Source of the DNA: Escherichia sp. E4742
Lineage (GTDB): Bacteria; Pseudomonadota; Gammaproteobacteria; Enterobacterales; Enterobacteriaceae
NCBI RefSeq assembly: GCF_005843885.1
Contig: NZ_CP040443.1
Span: 1,054,001 to 1,118,000 of the forward strand
Reading direction: 5' to 3'
Length of the DNA stretch: 64,000 bases
The number at the start of each line of letters is the position of its first letter. Within the stretch, counting starts at the first letter, position 1. The notes beneath the pieces are model-generated. The model saw nothing but the letters and a program-made list of their open reading frames with translations, was not told the origin of the DNA and searched no databases. The translations under genes were made by a program, and so were the position numbers. Positions 24,417 through 33,019 of this stretch are shown in pieces.

Positions 24417-24991
24417 GACGCATTCCTTACCGGCTCCGTCTGCCGGTCAGCGCACCATCCCCTTACCGCATGCCAGATAGCCGTCAGCGGGATATTCATC
24501 TGCTCCGCAGCCAGCATCATGACATCCAGTCCGTCCGCACTCTCCACATCCGTGATGCCGGCCTTCTGCCATAACCGCCACAGCTCTGCACTTTCCTCAT
24601 CGCTCAGCGTGACACCACGTCCCGGACGAACATCAATACCGGCAATGCGCCGGCGCGCCGCAACATCCACACTGGAAAGTCCAAAGTAAAACGCCATCAG
24701 CTCAATGGAGCCACCCAGCGCCAGTGCACGGTCAATGCGCTGCAGACGTTTCTGCTCCGTCCGGGCCTGCTGCAGCATACGCAGCAGATTTTCATGATTA
24801 ATGTCCAGCCGGATAACCGACACTTCCGAGTTCGACAGGTAATGGATTTCCTCAATGGTCAGTCCCTGCAGCATCTGCATTTCCTCCCGGGCCAGTCCCA
24901 GAGATTCACAACGACGCAGGTAGCCGCTCTTGAGGTCCATCACCAGTTGCATCAGCAGACCGTTGGTTGCCTGAGATAAGCTGTTATTCAT
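24413..24991 (-). CDS. DUF2857 protein of PFGI-1/SPI-7-class ICE
   Basis: The 192-residue protein shows the DUF2857 landmarks QLVMDLKSGYLRRCESLGL, the middle ARTEQKRLQRIDRALALGGS, and MAFYFGLSSVDVAARRRIAG followed by GRGVTLSDEESAELWRLW. The second part looks like a helix-turn-helix (about residues 100-125), so a DNA-binding or regulatory role is likely. Overlaps DUF2786 upstream by four bases. Co-transcribed with dnaB and parB. Confidence 0.85.
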   Translation of the reverse strand: MNNSLSQATNGLLMQLVMDLKSGYLRRCESLGLAREEMQMLQGLTIEEIHYLSNSEVSVIRLDINHENLLRMLQQARTEQKRLQRIDRALALGGSIELMAFYFGLSSVDVAARRRIAGIDVRPGRGVTLSDEESAELWRLWQKAGITDVESADGLDVMMLAAEQMNIPLTAIWHAVRGWCADRQTEPVRNAS

Positions 24992-25713
24992 GACGCCTCC
25001 CGTATCATCAGCCCCGGCACCATCCGGCGGGCAGTTCCCCCCACACCATGATGCAGTGAGGCATTTTTCCCGGCCTCATACCCCTGCCAGCGGGCCAGGT
25101 CACCGCCGCGACAGGCTTTCACCTCCCGGGAGTCCACCGTCTCCATCTCCTGTTGCTCCAGCCAGAGACGCATCAGCCGGTTTTCCTCTTCTGTCACACT
25201 GAATGGCATCACCACCTGACGAACGCCCAGAACCCAGCCATCACGGAACTGGGCGGCCCGGGCACGGCGGGTGCTCAGTTTCAGCCGCCGGCTCTGTGTA
25301 CGGAGATACGCATCCGTTGCGTCCCTCAGCTGACGGCACAGAACATCAAACGCATAAGCCGCCACCTGAGGACGTTCACTGAAACCGTAAAACGTCACAC
25401 ACCGGCGATACCGCCCCCCGGGCATCTCCCGCCAGTCGTAATACGCCCTGCAGCCAAATGTCTGTGACACCACCATGACCAGACGGAACATCCACGCCGG
25501 AACTTTTTCAGCCTCAGAAGGTGCCCCCTGTGATGAAAAAGTCTGTACCGAAGAAAGTCCCGCATCCTGCTCCGTGATACCGTGTTTCGCCATCAGCTGT
25601 TGTGCCCTTGCAAGCGCCAGCCCGGCCTCATGGGCATTACTGTTATTGCGGCTCAGCTCCAGCAGTTTCCTGACCCGTCTGACCAGGCGCTCCTGATGCG
25701 GCATATCACTCAT
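24988..25713 (-). CDS. DUF2786 protein of PFGI-1/SPI-7-class ICE
   Basis: The start at 25713 (MSDMPHQERLVRRVRKLLEL) follows a strong GGAGGAAAG site and overlaps parB by 8 bp. The 241-residue protein begins with the DUF2786 block RVRKLLELSRNNSNAHEAGLALARAQQLMAKHGI, then a larger domain with FGCRAYYDWREMPGG and RCVTFYGFSERPQVAAYAFDVL. The fold resembles a zincin- or SprT-neighbour architecture in some annotations, but no metal motif is evident. Function unknown. Confidence 0.85.
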   Translation of the reverse strand: MSDMPHQERLVRRVRKLLELSRNNSNAHEAGLALARAQQLMAKHGITEQDAGLSSVQTFSSQGAPSEAEKVPAWMFRLVMVVSQTFGCRAYYDWREMPGGRYRRCVTFYGFSERPQVAAYAFDVLCRQLRDATDAYLRTQSRRLKLSTRRARAAQFRDGWVLGVRQVVMPFSVTEEENRLMRLWLEQQEMETVDSREVKACRGGDLARWQGYEAGKNASLHHGVGGTARRMVPGLMIREAS

Positions 25714-27421
25714 TACTTTCCTCCTCCTCATCATCTTCGGGTAACACACTGCGCTGCAGGGCTCGCAGACGGCGCAGCACACTCAGAAGACGCAGCAGCT
25801 TCACGGCATGTTCATCATCCAGCAGTGGCCATGCTTCCGGCGCACTGCCACCTGTCAGCAGGTCTGTCAGGCTGACGGGAGACACTGTCAGCGGTGCATC
25901 ACCGGTCAGCCCCACCAGAAATGCCGTCACCGGCGAACATTTCTCCTCTGCCATCCCAAAACCAGCCGACAGGTCACTTTCCCTGTCCATGGCAATTTCT
26001 TCAGCACAGCCGGCAGACTCAGCCAGTTCCCATGCCAGCCGGAAGGCCTCATTCTGCAGATGCTCGATATCATCCCGTCCTTCAGCAAAATGCGTCACCG
26101 ATGCGGGAAGTGCATCAGGTGTTCCGGACGGCGCTGTATCGCCGGTCATAACGGATGGCACAGCGGCCCCGGCAATCCCCGCGTCCACAGCGTCACCGCT
26201 GAAGACCGGCTCACCACCGTACATATCCGGCTGTATCTCTGAACGCCGGACTTTCCCGGCAGAAGAAAGCGCTCTGTCTGCAGTCTCCTCCGGAGAAGGA
26301 AAACCGCATTTTTCAGTGTGGTCTGTGTCAGAAACAGCGTTCTCCGGTCGGGCGATACCATGCTGTCCGGGCTCAGTACCGGGGGCAGTGCTTTCCGGCA
26401 CCGGCTCTGCGTCCGTATCCGGCAGACACTCCGGTGCCTCAGACCGGGTACGGGATACCGGGGCACCGGGCTGCCCTGTGCCACTGTCACGGACTGACGG
26501 CGGTACCACCACCGGTTCCGGCTCACCAAAATGGTGACGGCGGTTCCGCTCTTTCGGATCCAGCTCCAGCAGCCACCGGTCATAGTCCAGGGAGGGATGT
26601 GGCAGCGCCTGCAATAAATCTCCAATCAGCTCATCGCGGAACATCTCCAGTGACCACAGCTCCGGCGAATTAAACTTCCGGCAGCTTTCCCCGAACACAC
26701 GGTCAAATTCCGCATCCGTGCCGGACGCCAGCGCAAACTGCCCCCAGACACGCTCGGCATCCTGACGTAACGCAAGCAGATTTCTGACCTGCGGGCTTCC
26801 CAGCCCCGACTCCATCAGATCGGGGATCCAGGGGTACAGATATTTCAGGGCATGCTCCATCCGGCTGATGGAGGTATGGCTGACAGGTAACCCCTCATCA
26901 GTCAGCAAGGTCGCCAGTTCCCGGATCGTTACCTGACGCTGCAGAGACTCCTCGTAAATCAGGCGCGCCTTGTGGATGCCCTGTGCCTTCTCAATAAAAG
27001 TCAGTTCACCGCGAACTTCATTTTCCGCCAGATGACCAATCACACACTGAAGCCGTCCCGGCCAGGGTTTGAACAGCACATGAATACGGTAAAAACGCAG
27101 GTCTCCCGTTTCTTTCCAGAGCTCCGTCAGTATCTGGTAACGGGTGTTTCCCCCGTCACTGAAGATATACACATCCGGCTCACTGTCCGGCATACGGGTG
27201 ACCTTGGGCACCGTATCCAGCCCGCGGGCGTGAATGGAGTTTTTGATGTCGTCATAACGTGGATTGCGCGTGGTGCGCGGGTTATCCGGATTCGGGCGTA
27301 ACTGGTCCAGCGTCAGAATCATGGGAGTTTCCCCCAGCGCCACCACATTACCGGCGGCACTGGCCTGACGACCGGGCTGCATAATGGCAGCCCCGAGATT
27401 CAGTGGCTTGTGTGCCATCAC
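25706..27421 (-). CDS. parB: ParB-family partition protein (PFGI-1 class, TIGR03764)
   Basis: The 571-residue protein has a ParB nuclease/CTPase-like domain (LTLDQLRPNPDNPRTTRNPRY, IFSDGGNTRYQIL, about residues 35-95), a KorB-type helix-turn-helix (IRELATLLTDEGLPVSHTSISRMEHAL, about 155-185), and a long acidic low-complexity C-terminal half ending in a Glu run. This is the large ICE type of ParB. With ParA it should stabilise the excised element. Stop and start codons overlap its neighbours. Two adjacent start ATGs exist. Confidence 0.92.
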   Translation of the reverse strand: MMAHKPLNLGAAIMQPGRQASAAGNVVALGETPMILTLDQLRPNPDNPRTTRNPRYDDIKNSIHARGLDTVPKVTRMPDSEPDVYIFSDGGNTRYQILTELWKETGDLRFYRIHVLFKPWPGRLQCVIGHLAENEVRGELTFIEKAQGIHKARLIYEESLQRQVTIRELATLLTDEGLPVSHTSISRMEHALKYLYPWIPDLMESGLGSPQVRNLLALRQDAERVWGQFALASGTDAEFDRVFGESCRKFNSPELWSLEMFRDELIGDLLQALPHPSLDYDRWLLELDPKERNRRHHFGEPEPVVVPPSVRDSGTGQPGAPVSRTRSEAPECLPDTDAEPVPESTAPGTEPGQHGIARPENAVSDTDHTEKCGFPSPEETADRALSSAGKVRRSEIQPDMYGGEPVFSGDAVDAGIAGAAVPSVMTGDTAPSGTPDALPASVTHFAEGRDDIEHLQNEAFRLAWELAESAGCAEEIAMDRESDLSAGFGMAEEKCSPVTAFLVGLTGDAPLTVSPVSLTDLLTGGSAPEAWPLLDDEHAVKLLRLLSVLRRLRALQRSVLPEDDEEEESNE

Positions 27422-28785
27422 GCATATCCTCCCTGCCCGTCATTTTCAGAGGGCGTAAACAGTGTGTAACGACCGTCGAACCTGACCCTTACCGTGCCTG
27501 TGGGTCCCTGACGCTGCTTGCTGACAATGATTTCAGCCTCTCCCTTTGCCAGTGAATCGGGGTTATAGACCTCGTCGCGGTAAATAAACATAATCAGGTC
27601 AGCATCCTGCTCCAGTGCCCCGGAATCACGCAGGTCACCGTTATTGGGGCGTTTATCTGCACGCTGTTCCACCTGCCGGTTAAGCTGGGAGAGGGCCAGC
27701 ACCGGGCAGCCCAGCTCCTTCCCCAGCGCTTTCAGGGAACGGGAAATTTCCGCAATTTCCTGAGTGCGGTTCTCCAGCTCCGGCGCACGAATCAGCTGCA
27801 GATAATCCACCATAATCAGAGCGGGTTTACCGTACAGGCGGGTATAACGGCGGGCACTGGCACGCAGCGATGACGGTGTCTGCTGGCTGCAGTCATCAAT
27901 TATCAGGCGTTCACCCAGCGCATCCATGTCTCCGTCACCCAGCGCCATGCCGACCGCAGATGACACCCTCGCCCAGTCCTCATCATCCATGTTGCCACTG
28001 CGCAGATGATTCAGTTCCACACGCCCCAGCATGGAAAGCATGCGCAGAATCAGTTGCTCCTTTGGCATCTCGATGCTGAATACCAGAACGCTCTCTTCTG
28101 TCCGCCGCAGGGCGGCACTGAGACACATGGACAGTGCCAGAGAGGTTTTCCCCATTGACGGACGGGCAGCCAGCAGGACCAGGTCACCGGGCTGCAGGCC
28201 ACAGGTCATTTCATCCAGACAGTCAAATCCCGTGGGGGTACCGGTCACACCGTCGGAACCGAGCACACTTTCCAGTTGCTGCAGAACAGTATCGAGCGCG
28301 GATGAAAGAGAGGCTTCCGTGCGCTCCCGGAGCGTCCTGTTCTGCACAAGAGCAAACAGACGCCGCTCTGCTGTATCCAGCACGTCCCGTGATGTGGCAT
28401 TCGGAGCCGCCACATCAGCAATCAGGGTGTTTCCGGTGGCCTGTAATTGACGCAGAACGCTTTTCTCCACCACAATGCCTGCATAGGCCATGATGTTGGC
28501 CGCAGAAGGTGTGTTCTTGCTGAGCTCGGCCAGATAAGCAAAACCACCCAGGACGTCCAGCCTGCCCTGATGTTCCAGATGCTCTGACAGTGTAATCAGG
28601 TCCAGAGGCTGACCATTCACCGCCAGTTCAGACATGGCACGGAAGATGGCCCGGTGCGGAGCCACATAAAAATCGTCAGGGTTCAGTATCAGCACCACTT
28701 CATCCCAGCGCTCATTCTCCAGCATCAGGCCGCCCAGAACGGCCTGCTCTGCTTCGTATGCACAGAGAACAGACACTTCAGCCAT
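27418..28785 (-). CDS. dnaB: Replicative DNA helicase DnaB (ICE copy)
   Basis: The 455-residue hexameric helicase has the N-terminal DnaB domain (EAEQAVLGGLMLENERWDEV, about residues 10-110) and the RecA-like motor with Walker A in AARPSMGKTSLAL (about 205-215), Walker B LIMVDYLQL and the motif LSQLNRQVEQR. It should unwind DNA during replication of the excised element. It lies upstream of parB with a 4-bp overlap. Its 5' side is a structured leader that ends in a T-tract on the minus strand (28809-28946). Confidence 0.95.
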   Translation of the reverse strand: MAEVSVLCAYEAEQAVLGGLMLENERWDEVVLILNPDDFYVAPHRAIFRAMSELAVNGQPLDLITLSEHLEHQGRLDVLGGFAYLAELSKNTPSAANIMAYAGIVVEKSVLRQLQATGNTLIADVAAPNATSRDVLDTAERRLFALVQNRTLRERTEASLSSALDTVLQQLESVLGSDGVTGTPTGFDCLDEMTCGLQPGDLVLLAARPSMGKTSLALSMCLSAALRRTEESVLVFSIEMPKEQLILRMLSMLGRVELNHLRSGNMDDEDWARVSSAVGMALGDGDMDALGERLIIDDCSQQTPSSLRASARRYTRLYGKPALIMVDYLQLIRAPELENRTQEIAEISRSLKALGKELGCPVLALSQLNRQVEQRADKRPNNGDLRDSGALEQDADLIMFIYRDEVYNPDSLAKGEAEIIVSKQRQGPTGTVRVRFDGRYTLFTPSENDGQGGYA

Positions 28786-28808
28786 GGCGTACCCTCCCCC
28801 TCTGACTG

Positions 28809-29022
28809 CCGGAAACCTGGCTGTGTAAAAAAAGGAAAAAGGGTGCCGGACGTACAGTTGTCGGGAATAAAATCCCGGTAACTGTCTGTACGTTTTCAGA
28901 CCGGCAAGTCTGGCAACCCCGGTCAGAAGGTACGGACAGCATCTTTGCGCTCATAATCAACATGTTTACGAGGAGAAAAGCCTTATGAACACAAATCATC
29001 AACAACTGCCGTCCGGCATTGA
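28809..29022 (-). promoter_or_regulatory. Structured leader upstream of dnaB, duplicate copy 1
   Basis: About 140 bp (28809-28946) are nearly identical to 29931-30068. On the minus strand, a long hairpin pairs CGTACAG (28886-28892) with CTGTACG (28851-28857) and includes a CGGGA/TCCCG inner stem (28862-28877); it is followed by T5 and T7 tracts (28827-28840), as in an intrinsic terminator or attenuator, about 40 bp before the dnaB start. A second conserved part, 28985-29022, holds the beginning of a plus-strand small ORF. It likely controls dnaB expression. Confidence 0.65.
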
Positions 29023-29218
29023 ATCTGAAGTGAAATACACCCTGCAGTTCTGGCTGCTGAGTAACGGAAAGGTCATGACGGAAAAAGACGGGCTCTGTAA
29101 CCCCTTTCCCCCGAACTGTATTGAATCGGCTCATCCTTTCACTCTGTTTCAACACGTTGAGAAAAAAGCGCTGCCTGACTGGCTGAGAGCATTCCACACT
29201 GACGTTTCGCACTCGTAA
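28985..29218 (+). CDS. Small hypothetical protein starting MNTNHQQLPSGI
   Basis: A 77-residue plus-strand frame starts at 28985 with GAGGAG ten bases upstream. The first 12 residues repeat in a second frame at 30104 with only a synonymous difference, which suggests that this end is, or was, translated. The rest (KYTLQFWLLSNGKVMTEKDG) reads as a plausible small soluble protein. Its 3' end overlaps the convergent gene at 29139 by 80 bp. No family recognised. Confidence 0.45.
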   Translation: MNTNHQQLPSGIESEVKYTLQFWLLSNGKVMTEKDGLCNPFPPNCIESAHPFTLFQHVEKKALPDWLRAFHTDVSHS

Positions 29219-29876
29219 AAACACGTTCAGCCCGACGGGTCATATTTTCCAGCCACCCGTCGGGGAAAATATCAGCACCATCACGGGGAAACAAAATCGC
29301 TTTCCATTCAGGGTATGAGCGCGGAATACCTCCGGAAGCATTCCGGCTCAGACAGCGACTCACAGTACAGGCAGCACGGAATGCATATGTCGCGATGCTC
29401 TCATCATATGTTGCGATGTTCTCATTATTGCCTTTCTGCAGTTCCACCCGCTCTTCAGCATCAAATGCCAGTGCGGCAAGGCTTGCCCAGCACATGCAGT
29501 TCACTGAATCCCCCGGAACGCGCTGCAGCTCCCGGCGCACCATGTTGACCTCCGCACTGAAAAAAACGTTCTCATCACCTTCAAGGGCAGCCAGATGCAA
29601 CGGAAGCCAGACCTGACTGAACCATTCACACATCCGTTCCCGGTTACTGACGGTCATCACTGTCTCCGGGCGGGAACCGTCCTGAAAAACATGTCCGGTG
29701 CGTGGAGAACTGTATGAAATATAACCACCATGCACCGCAATGACCGGACGACCTGACGCCGGAAGCCCCACACGACACCCACTGGCAATCCGGGTCATCA
29801 GCAGGTTCAGTTCAGCCAGCGATTCAGGGCGGGTTAACACCGCCGGAACCGGAGAATATTTCACTGAGGAAGACAT
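29139..29876 (-). CDS. Hypothetical ICE protein between parA and dnaB
   Basis: The 245-residue soluble protein is not recognised as a named family. It has a Cys-rich central part (SVNCMCWASLAALAFDAEERVEL), an Asn/Glu-rich turn and a basic C-terminal third. A gene of this size lies at this place in SPI-7-like elements, but I cannot assign it a function. Its upstream region is the second copy of the structured leader also found before dnaB, so both are probably regulated in the same way. Confidence 0.65.
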   Translation of the reverse strand: MSSSVKYSPVPAVLTRPESLAELNLLMTRIASGCRVGLPASGRPVIAVHGGYISYSSPRTGHVFQDGSRPETVMTVSNRERMCEWFSQVWLPLHLAALEGDENVFFSAEVNMVRRELQRVPGDSVNCMCWASLAALAFDAEERVELQKGNNENIATYDESIATYAFRAACTVSRCLSRNASGGIPRSYPEWKAILFPRDGADIFPDGWLENMTRRAERVFTSAKRQCGMLSASQAALFSQRVETE

Positions 29877-29930
29877 ACTTTCACCTCCATATCTCTCAGC
29901 CCGCCAGGTGCGTCACTTCCCCGCAGATAA

Positions 29931-30142
29931 CCGGAAACCTGGCTGTGTAAAAAAAGGAAAAAGGGTGCCGGACGTACAGCTGTCGGGAATAAAATCCCGG
30001 TAACTGTCTGTACATTTTCAGACCGGTAAGTTTGCCGACCCCGGTCAGAAGGTACGGACAGCATCTTTATATTCATAACCAATTGACTTAAAAAGGAAAA
30101 AAGATGAATACAAATCATCAACAACTGCCGTCCGGCATTGAT
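29931..30142 (-). promoter_or_regulatory. Structured leader, duplicate copy 2
   Basis: 29931-30068 nearly repeats 28809-28946. On the minus strand the hairpin arms are TGTACAG (30008-30014) and CTGTACG (29973-29979), with CGGGA/TCCCG inside (29984-29999). The two changes in the arms relative to copy 1 turn pairs into G-U on the minus-strand RNA, but would give A-C mismatches on the plus strand. T-tracts follow. The start of the unknown gene at 29876 lies about 55 bp downstream. Confidence 0.65.
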
Positions 30143-30250
30143 GACTTCGCTGCGAACAGAGGTGCGCGTTACAAAAATTGTCATGCCGCCTCCTCCGCTT
30201 TTCGCTTTTTGCCGGAAATACAACATGAAAAAAGCTGGTCATGCCGCTGA
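30104..30250 (+). CDS. Small hypothetical protein, second MNTNHQQLPSGI copy
   Basis: A 48-residue frame starts at ATG 30104 after AAAAAGGAAAA. The first 12 residues match those of the 28985 product; after that the sequence differs and the frame runs antisense through the 3' part of the zinc-ribbon gene (30181-30441). It may be a truncated copy of the small ORF left by a duplication and recombination. Confidence 0.3.
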   Translation: MNTNHQQLPSGIDDFAANRGARYKNCHAASSAFRFLPEIQHEKSWSCR

Positions 30251-30441
30251 CGACGCTGGCGCTCCTGCAAAAGAAAGTTGTCACAACTGGAGCACAGCCC
30301 CAGCCCGCTCTCATGATTCACCTTCACCCACTGCCGGGTGTCCTGACCTGCAGCATCACCAAACCGCACACCGGAATAACCACACCCGACACACACTGTC
30401 CGGCTGCGTCCTGTCAGGGATTTAAACGACAGCTTTACCAT
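30181..30441 (-). CDS. Small zinc-ribbon protein downstream of parA
   Basis: The 86-residue protein overlaps the 3' end of parA by about 7 bp, so it is co-translated. Two Cys pairs, CVGC (about residues 17-20) and CSSC (about 50-53), are separated by about 30 residues and suggest a zinc ribbon. The C-terminus is rich in Arg/Lys/Gln (LLQERQRRQRHDQ), which may bind nucleic acid. It occurs with parA in this class of elements. No named family can be supported. Confidence 0.65.
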   Translation of the reverse strand: MVKLSFKSLTGRSRTVCVGCGYSGVRFGDAAGQDTRQWVKVNHESGLGLCSSCDNFLLQERQRRQRHDQLFSCCISGKKRKAEEAA

Positions 30442-31313
30442 TGACGCATGCCTCCGTTTTCCAGCAGTTCATCAAAAAACTCACTCCACTCCGGCAACAG
30501 CTCACAGGCCAGGCTGTGCATGGTGACCAGCGCAGAATCACTGCGACGGGCAGACGCTTTTTCAAGACGGTGCACCGGCTGACCGGCTGCGTGTCCCTGT
30601 TTGTAAATATTCAGGTCATAAATCTGTGTTGAAAGCAGGGTGACCGCGCCTTCCGGAAGCACTTTGCTGTAGCGACCGGAGTTAATAATGTCAGTCAGCT
30701 CCGCCAGTGTTTGTCTGGCCAGCGCCGTATAATCCATGCAGTTAACCAGGGTGCGGACTTTCGGCAGGGGGATACCCAGTTCACGGTAGGGCAACAGGTT
30801 TTCCATGACATTGACTGTGCCACGAATGAACTCACGCACATCCGGCAGAACCGGATTCACCATCCCCACCACAGACTCCGTGGCAGACAGCACAATCATT
30901 TCCAGCATGACGGAACGCGCGCCCTGTGAATCCACCACAATGACGTCATAGCTCTGGAAAAGCGGATGCTGGAGCACATTACGCAGACGGAGGCGACCAT
31001 CCGGTGCATGAAGCATGGCCGTTTTCAGTTGTTCATGGGGGTCATTGGAGACTATCAGGTCAAGGCCGTCGATAGCCGTGCGGGAAATGATGTTGTCGGG
31101 ATGACTGAGGTCAGCCGTGCGCATCAGTAATTCAAAAAGACCGGCCGGCGCTTCATACGTCAGCGGAAAGATATTGCTTGCCGTGGGCTGGGCATGGTCT
31201 CCGTCTATCAGCAGAGTACGGAGACCAGCATCCGCCAGAAAACCGGCAAGGTTAGCAGACTGGGTTGATTTTCCTTCGCCACCTTTGGTGGACACAACGG
31301 GCAGAATGTTCAT
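30435..31313 (-). CDS. parA: ParA-family partition ATPase (Soj-like)
   Basis: The start is ATG 31313 (MNILPVVSTKGGEGKST), eight bases after AAGGA; a start six codons upstream lacks a site. The 292-residue Walker-type ATPase has the deviant Walker A KGGEGKS (about residues 10-16), Walker A' region TLLIDGDHAQPT and Walker B IVVDSQGA. Soj/ParA proteins at this end of PAPI-1, pKLC102 and SPI-7 are needed for stable maintenance of the excised circle. It is the last gene before the att site. Confidence 0.94.
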   Translation of the reverse strand: MNILPVVSTKGGEGKSTQSANLAGFLADAGLRTLLIDGDHAQPTASNIFPLTYEAPAGLFELLMRTADLSHPDNIISRTAIDGLDLIVSNDPHEQLKTAMLHAPDGRLRLRNVLQHPLFQSYDVIVVDSQGARSVMLEMIVLSATESVVGMVNPVLPDVREFIRGTVNVMENLLPYRELGIPLPKVRTLVNCMDYTALARQTLAELTDIINSGRYSKVLPEGAVTLLSTQIYDLNIYKQGHAAGQPVHRLEKASARRSDSALVTMHSLACELLPEWSEFFDELLENGGMRQW

Positions 31314-31414
31314 TACGCACATCCTTCTCATTTATAAGTTGAGACTGGATGCACATGAAAAAAAACTCTTTTGACTACTTGACGAACTCTTAATTATCAG
31401 AAGCTCATTGCCAT

Positions 31415-31463
31415 GGGATTGAAAATCCCCGTGTCCTTGGTTCGATTCCGAGTCCGGGCACCA
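31415..31463 (+). repeat. Attachment site: 3' end of tRNA-Phe gene, 49 bp
   Basis: The sequence from GGGATTGAAAATCCCC through GAGTCCGGGCACCA is identical, as far as I recall, to the anticodon arm to CCA end of enterobacterial tRNA-Phe (pheU/pheV). The 5' half of the tRNA is absent (the preceding bases do not match), so this is an att copy produced by site-specific integration and not a working gene. It marks the right end of the conjugative element and the left end of the next one. Confidence 0.92.
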
Positions 31464-31474
31464 AATTCATATCA

Positions 31475-31500
31475 ACGGACCTCCACGGAGGTCCGTTTTT
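31475..31500 (+). terminator. Hairpin after tRNA-Phe end
   Basis: ACGGACCTC-cacg-GAGGTCCGT (31475-31496) forms a nine-base-pair stem with a four-base loop and continues into TTTTT. It looks like the tRNA terminator carried with the att copy. Confidence 0.8.
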
Positions 31501-31660
31501 CGTTTCAGGACGCCACGATTTAAGCGTTCTGCCTCCAAATCATTTCTACCGAACTCAACCAGATTCGCCCCACATCAACCTCATTGTGTGGGTATAATTG
31601 CGGGTATACCCCAGTTCGACAGAATTTGTACCCTCTTTAACGCATTCAGAAGGCTGAACT

Positions 31661-32923
31661 ATGGCACTGACTGACGCAAAAATCCGGGCTGCAAAGCCCA
31701 CTGACAAGGCTTATAAACTCACTGACGGGGCTGGCATGTTCCTGCTGGTACATCCTAATGGTTCCCGTTACTGGCGTCTCCGTTATCGTATTCTGGGTAA
31801 GGAGAAGACTCTGGCACTTGGGGTGTATCCAGAAGTTTCTCTCTCCGAAGCTCGTACAAAACGGGATGAGGCCCGAAAACTGATTTCGGAGGGGATTGAC
31901 CCTTGCGAACAGAAAAGAGCTAAAAAAGTAGTCCCTGATTTACAACTCTCTTTTGAACATATTGCACGACGCTGGCATGCCAGTAATAAACAATGGGCAC
32001 AATCACACAGCGATAAAGTACTCAAAAGCCTCGAGACACACGTTTTCCCCTTTATCGGCAACCGGGATATCACAACACTCAGTACCCCGGACCTGCTTAT
32101 CCCTGTTCGTGCTGCAGAAGCTAAACAAATTTATGAAATCGCCAGTCGTCTGCAGCAAAGAATATCTGCTGTAATGCGTTATGCCGTACAGTCTGGCATC
32201 ATCAGATATAACCCGGCTCTGGATATGGCTGGTGCATTGACCACGGTAAAACGCCAGCATCGCCCTGCTCTGGATCTTTCACGCCTGCCTGAACTTCTGT
32301 CGCGTATTGACGGTTATAAAGGCCAGCCTGTCACCCGACTGGCAGTTATGCTGAATTTACTGGTTTTTATTCGTTCCAGTGAACTCAGATATGCCCGCTG
32401 GTCTGAAATTGATATTGACAATGCCATGTGGACTATTCCAGCCGAACGCGAACCTCTGCCAGGCGTAAAATACTCACACCGGGGCTCCAAGATGCGAACA
32501 CCACATCTTGTGCCACTCAGCCAACAGGCTGTAGCCATACTGACAGAACTTCAGACATGGGCAGGTGAAAATGGTCTGATATTTACGGGTGCACATGACC
32601 CGCGTAAACCAATCAGTGAAAATACTGTAAATAAAGCCCTCAGGGTGATGGGGTATGACACAACCCGGGAAGTCTGTGGCCATGGATTCCGGGCGATGGC
32701 GTGCAGTGCATTGATTGAATCAGGTTTGTGGTCCCGCGATGCTGTGGAACGTCAGATGAGCCATCAGGAGCGTAATGGTGTACGTGCTGCGTATATCCAT
32801 AAAGCAGAACATCTGGAAGAACGGCGACTGATGCTACAGTGGTGGGCAGATTTTCTGGATGCGAACAGAGAACAATGTATCAGCCCGTTTGAATATGCAA
32901 AGATTAACAATCCATTAAAATAG
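31661..32923 (+). CDS. int: P4-type tyrosine integrase
   Basis: The 420-residue recombinase starts at ATG 31661, about 200 bp from the att site, and is read away from it. The N-terminal DUF4102 domain (MALTDAKIRAAKPTDKAYKL, about 1-85) is followed by a core-binding domain and the catalytic domain with Arg238 (IRSSELRY), His341-x-x-Arg344 (HGFR), His368 (MSHQE) and the Tyr378 nucleophile (RAAYIH). All active-site residues are present. Closeness to the att site suggests it catalyses insertion at tRNA-Phe for the second element, not for the conjugative element on its left. Confidence 0.95.
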   Translation: MALTDAKIRAAKPTDKAYKLTDGAGMFLLVHPNGSRYWRLRYRILGKEKTLALGVYPEVSLSEARTKRDEARKLISEGIDPCEQKRAKKVVPDLQLSFEHIARRWHASNKQWAQSHSDKVLKSLETHVFPFIGNRDITTLSTPDLLIPVRAAEAKQIYEIASRLQQRISAVMRYAVQSGIIRYNPALDMAGALTTVKRQHRPALDLSRLPELLSRIDGYKGQPVTRLAVMLNLLVFIRSSELRYARWSEIDIDNAMWTIPAEREPLPGVKYSHRGSKMRTPHLVPLSQQAVAILTELQTWAGENGLIFTGAHDPRKPISENTVNKALRVMGYDTTREVCGHGFRAMACSALIESGLWSRDAVERQMSHQERNGVRAAYIHKAEHLEERRLMLQWWADFLDANREQCISPFEYAKINNPLK

Positions 32924-32930
32924 TAATCAT

Positions 32931-32956
32931 CCCGGGCTGCCAGCCCGGGAATTATT
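32931..32956 (+). terminator. Terminator after integrase
   Basis: CCCGGGCT-gcc-AGCCCGGG (32931-32949) makes an eight-base-pair stem directly after the integrase stop and is followed by AATTATTTTA. The stem is strong; the T-tract is weak. Confidence 0.65.
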
Positions 32957-33019
32957 TTATGAATATTTTTCTTTGTGAGTAACCGGAAAAAAGATAGCGA
33001 AATAAATTACTTTAATGAA

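Larger units (their letters stand above)
31314..31660. other. Intergenic region with att site between two mobile elements
   Basis: No gene is seen. It contains the parA promoter region, the tRNA-Phe 3'-end att sequence (31415-31463), a terminator-like hairpin (31475-31500) and the integrase promoter region. Confidence 0.7.

Noticed and set aside
31415..31463. A complete tRNA-Phe gene
   Set aside because: Only the 3' 49 bases match. The acceptor 5' strand and D arm are missing upstream.
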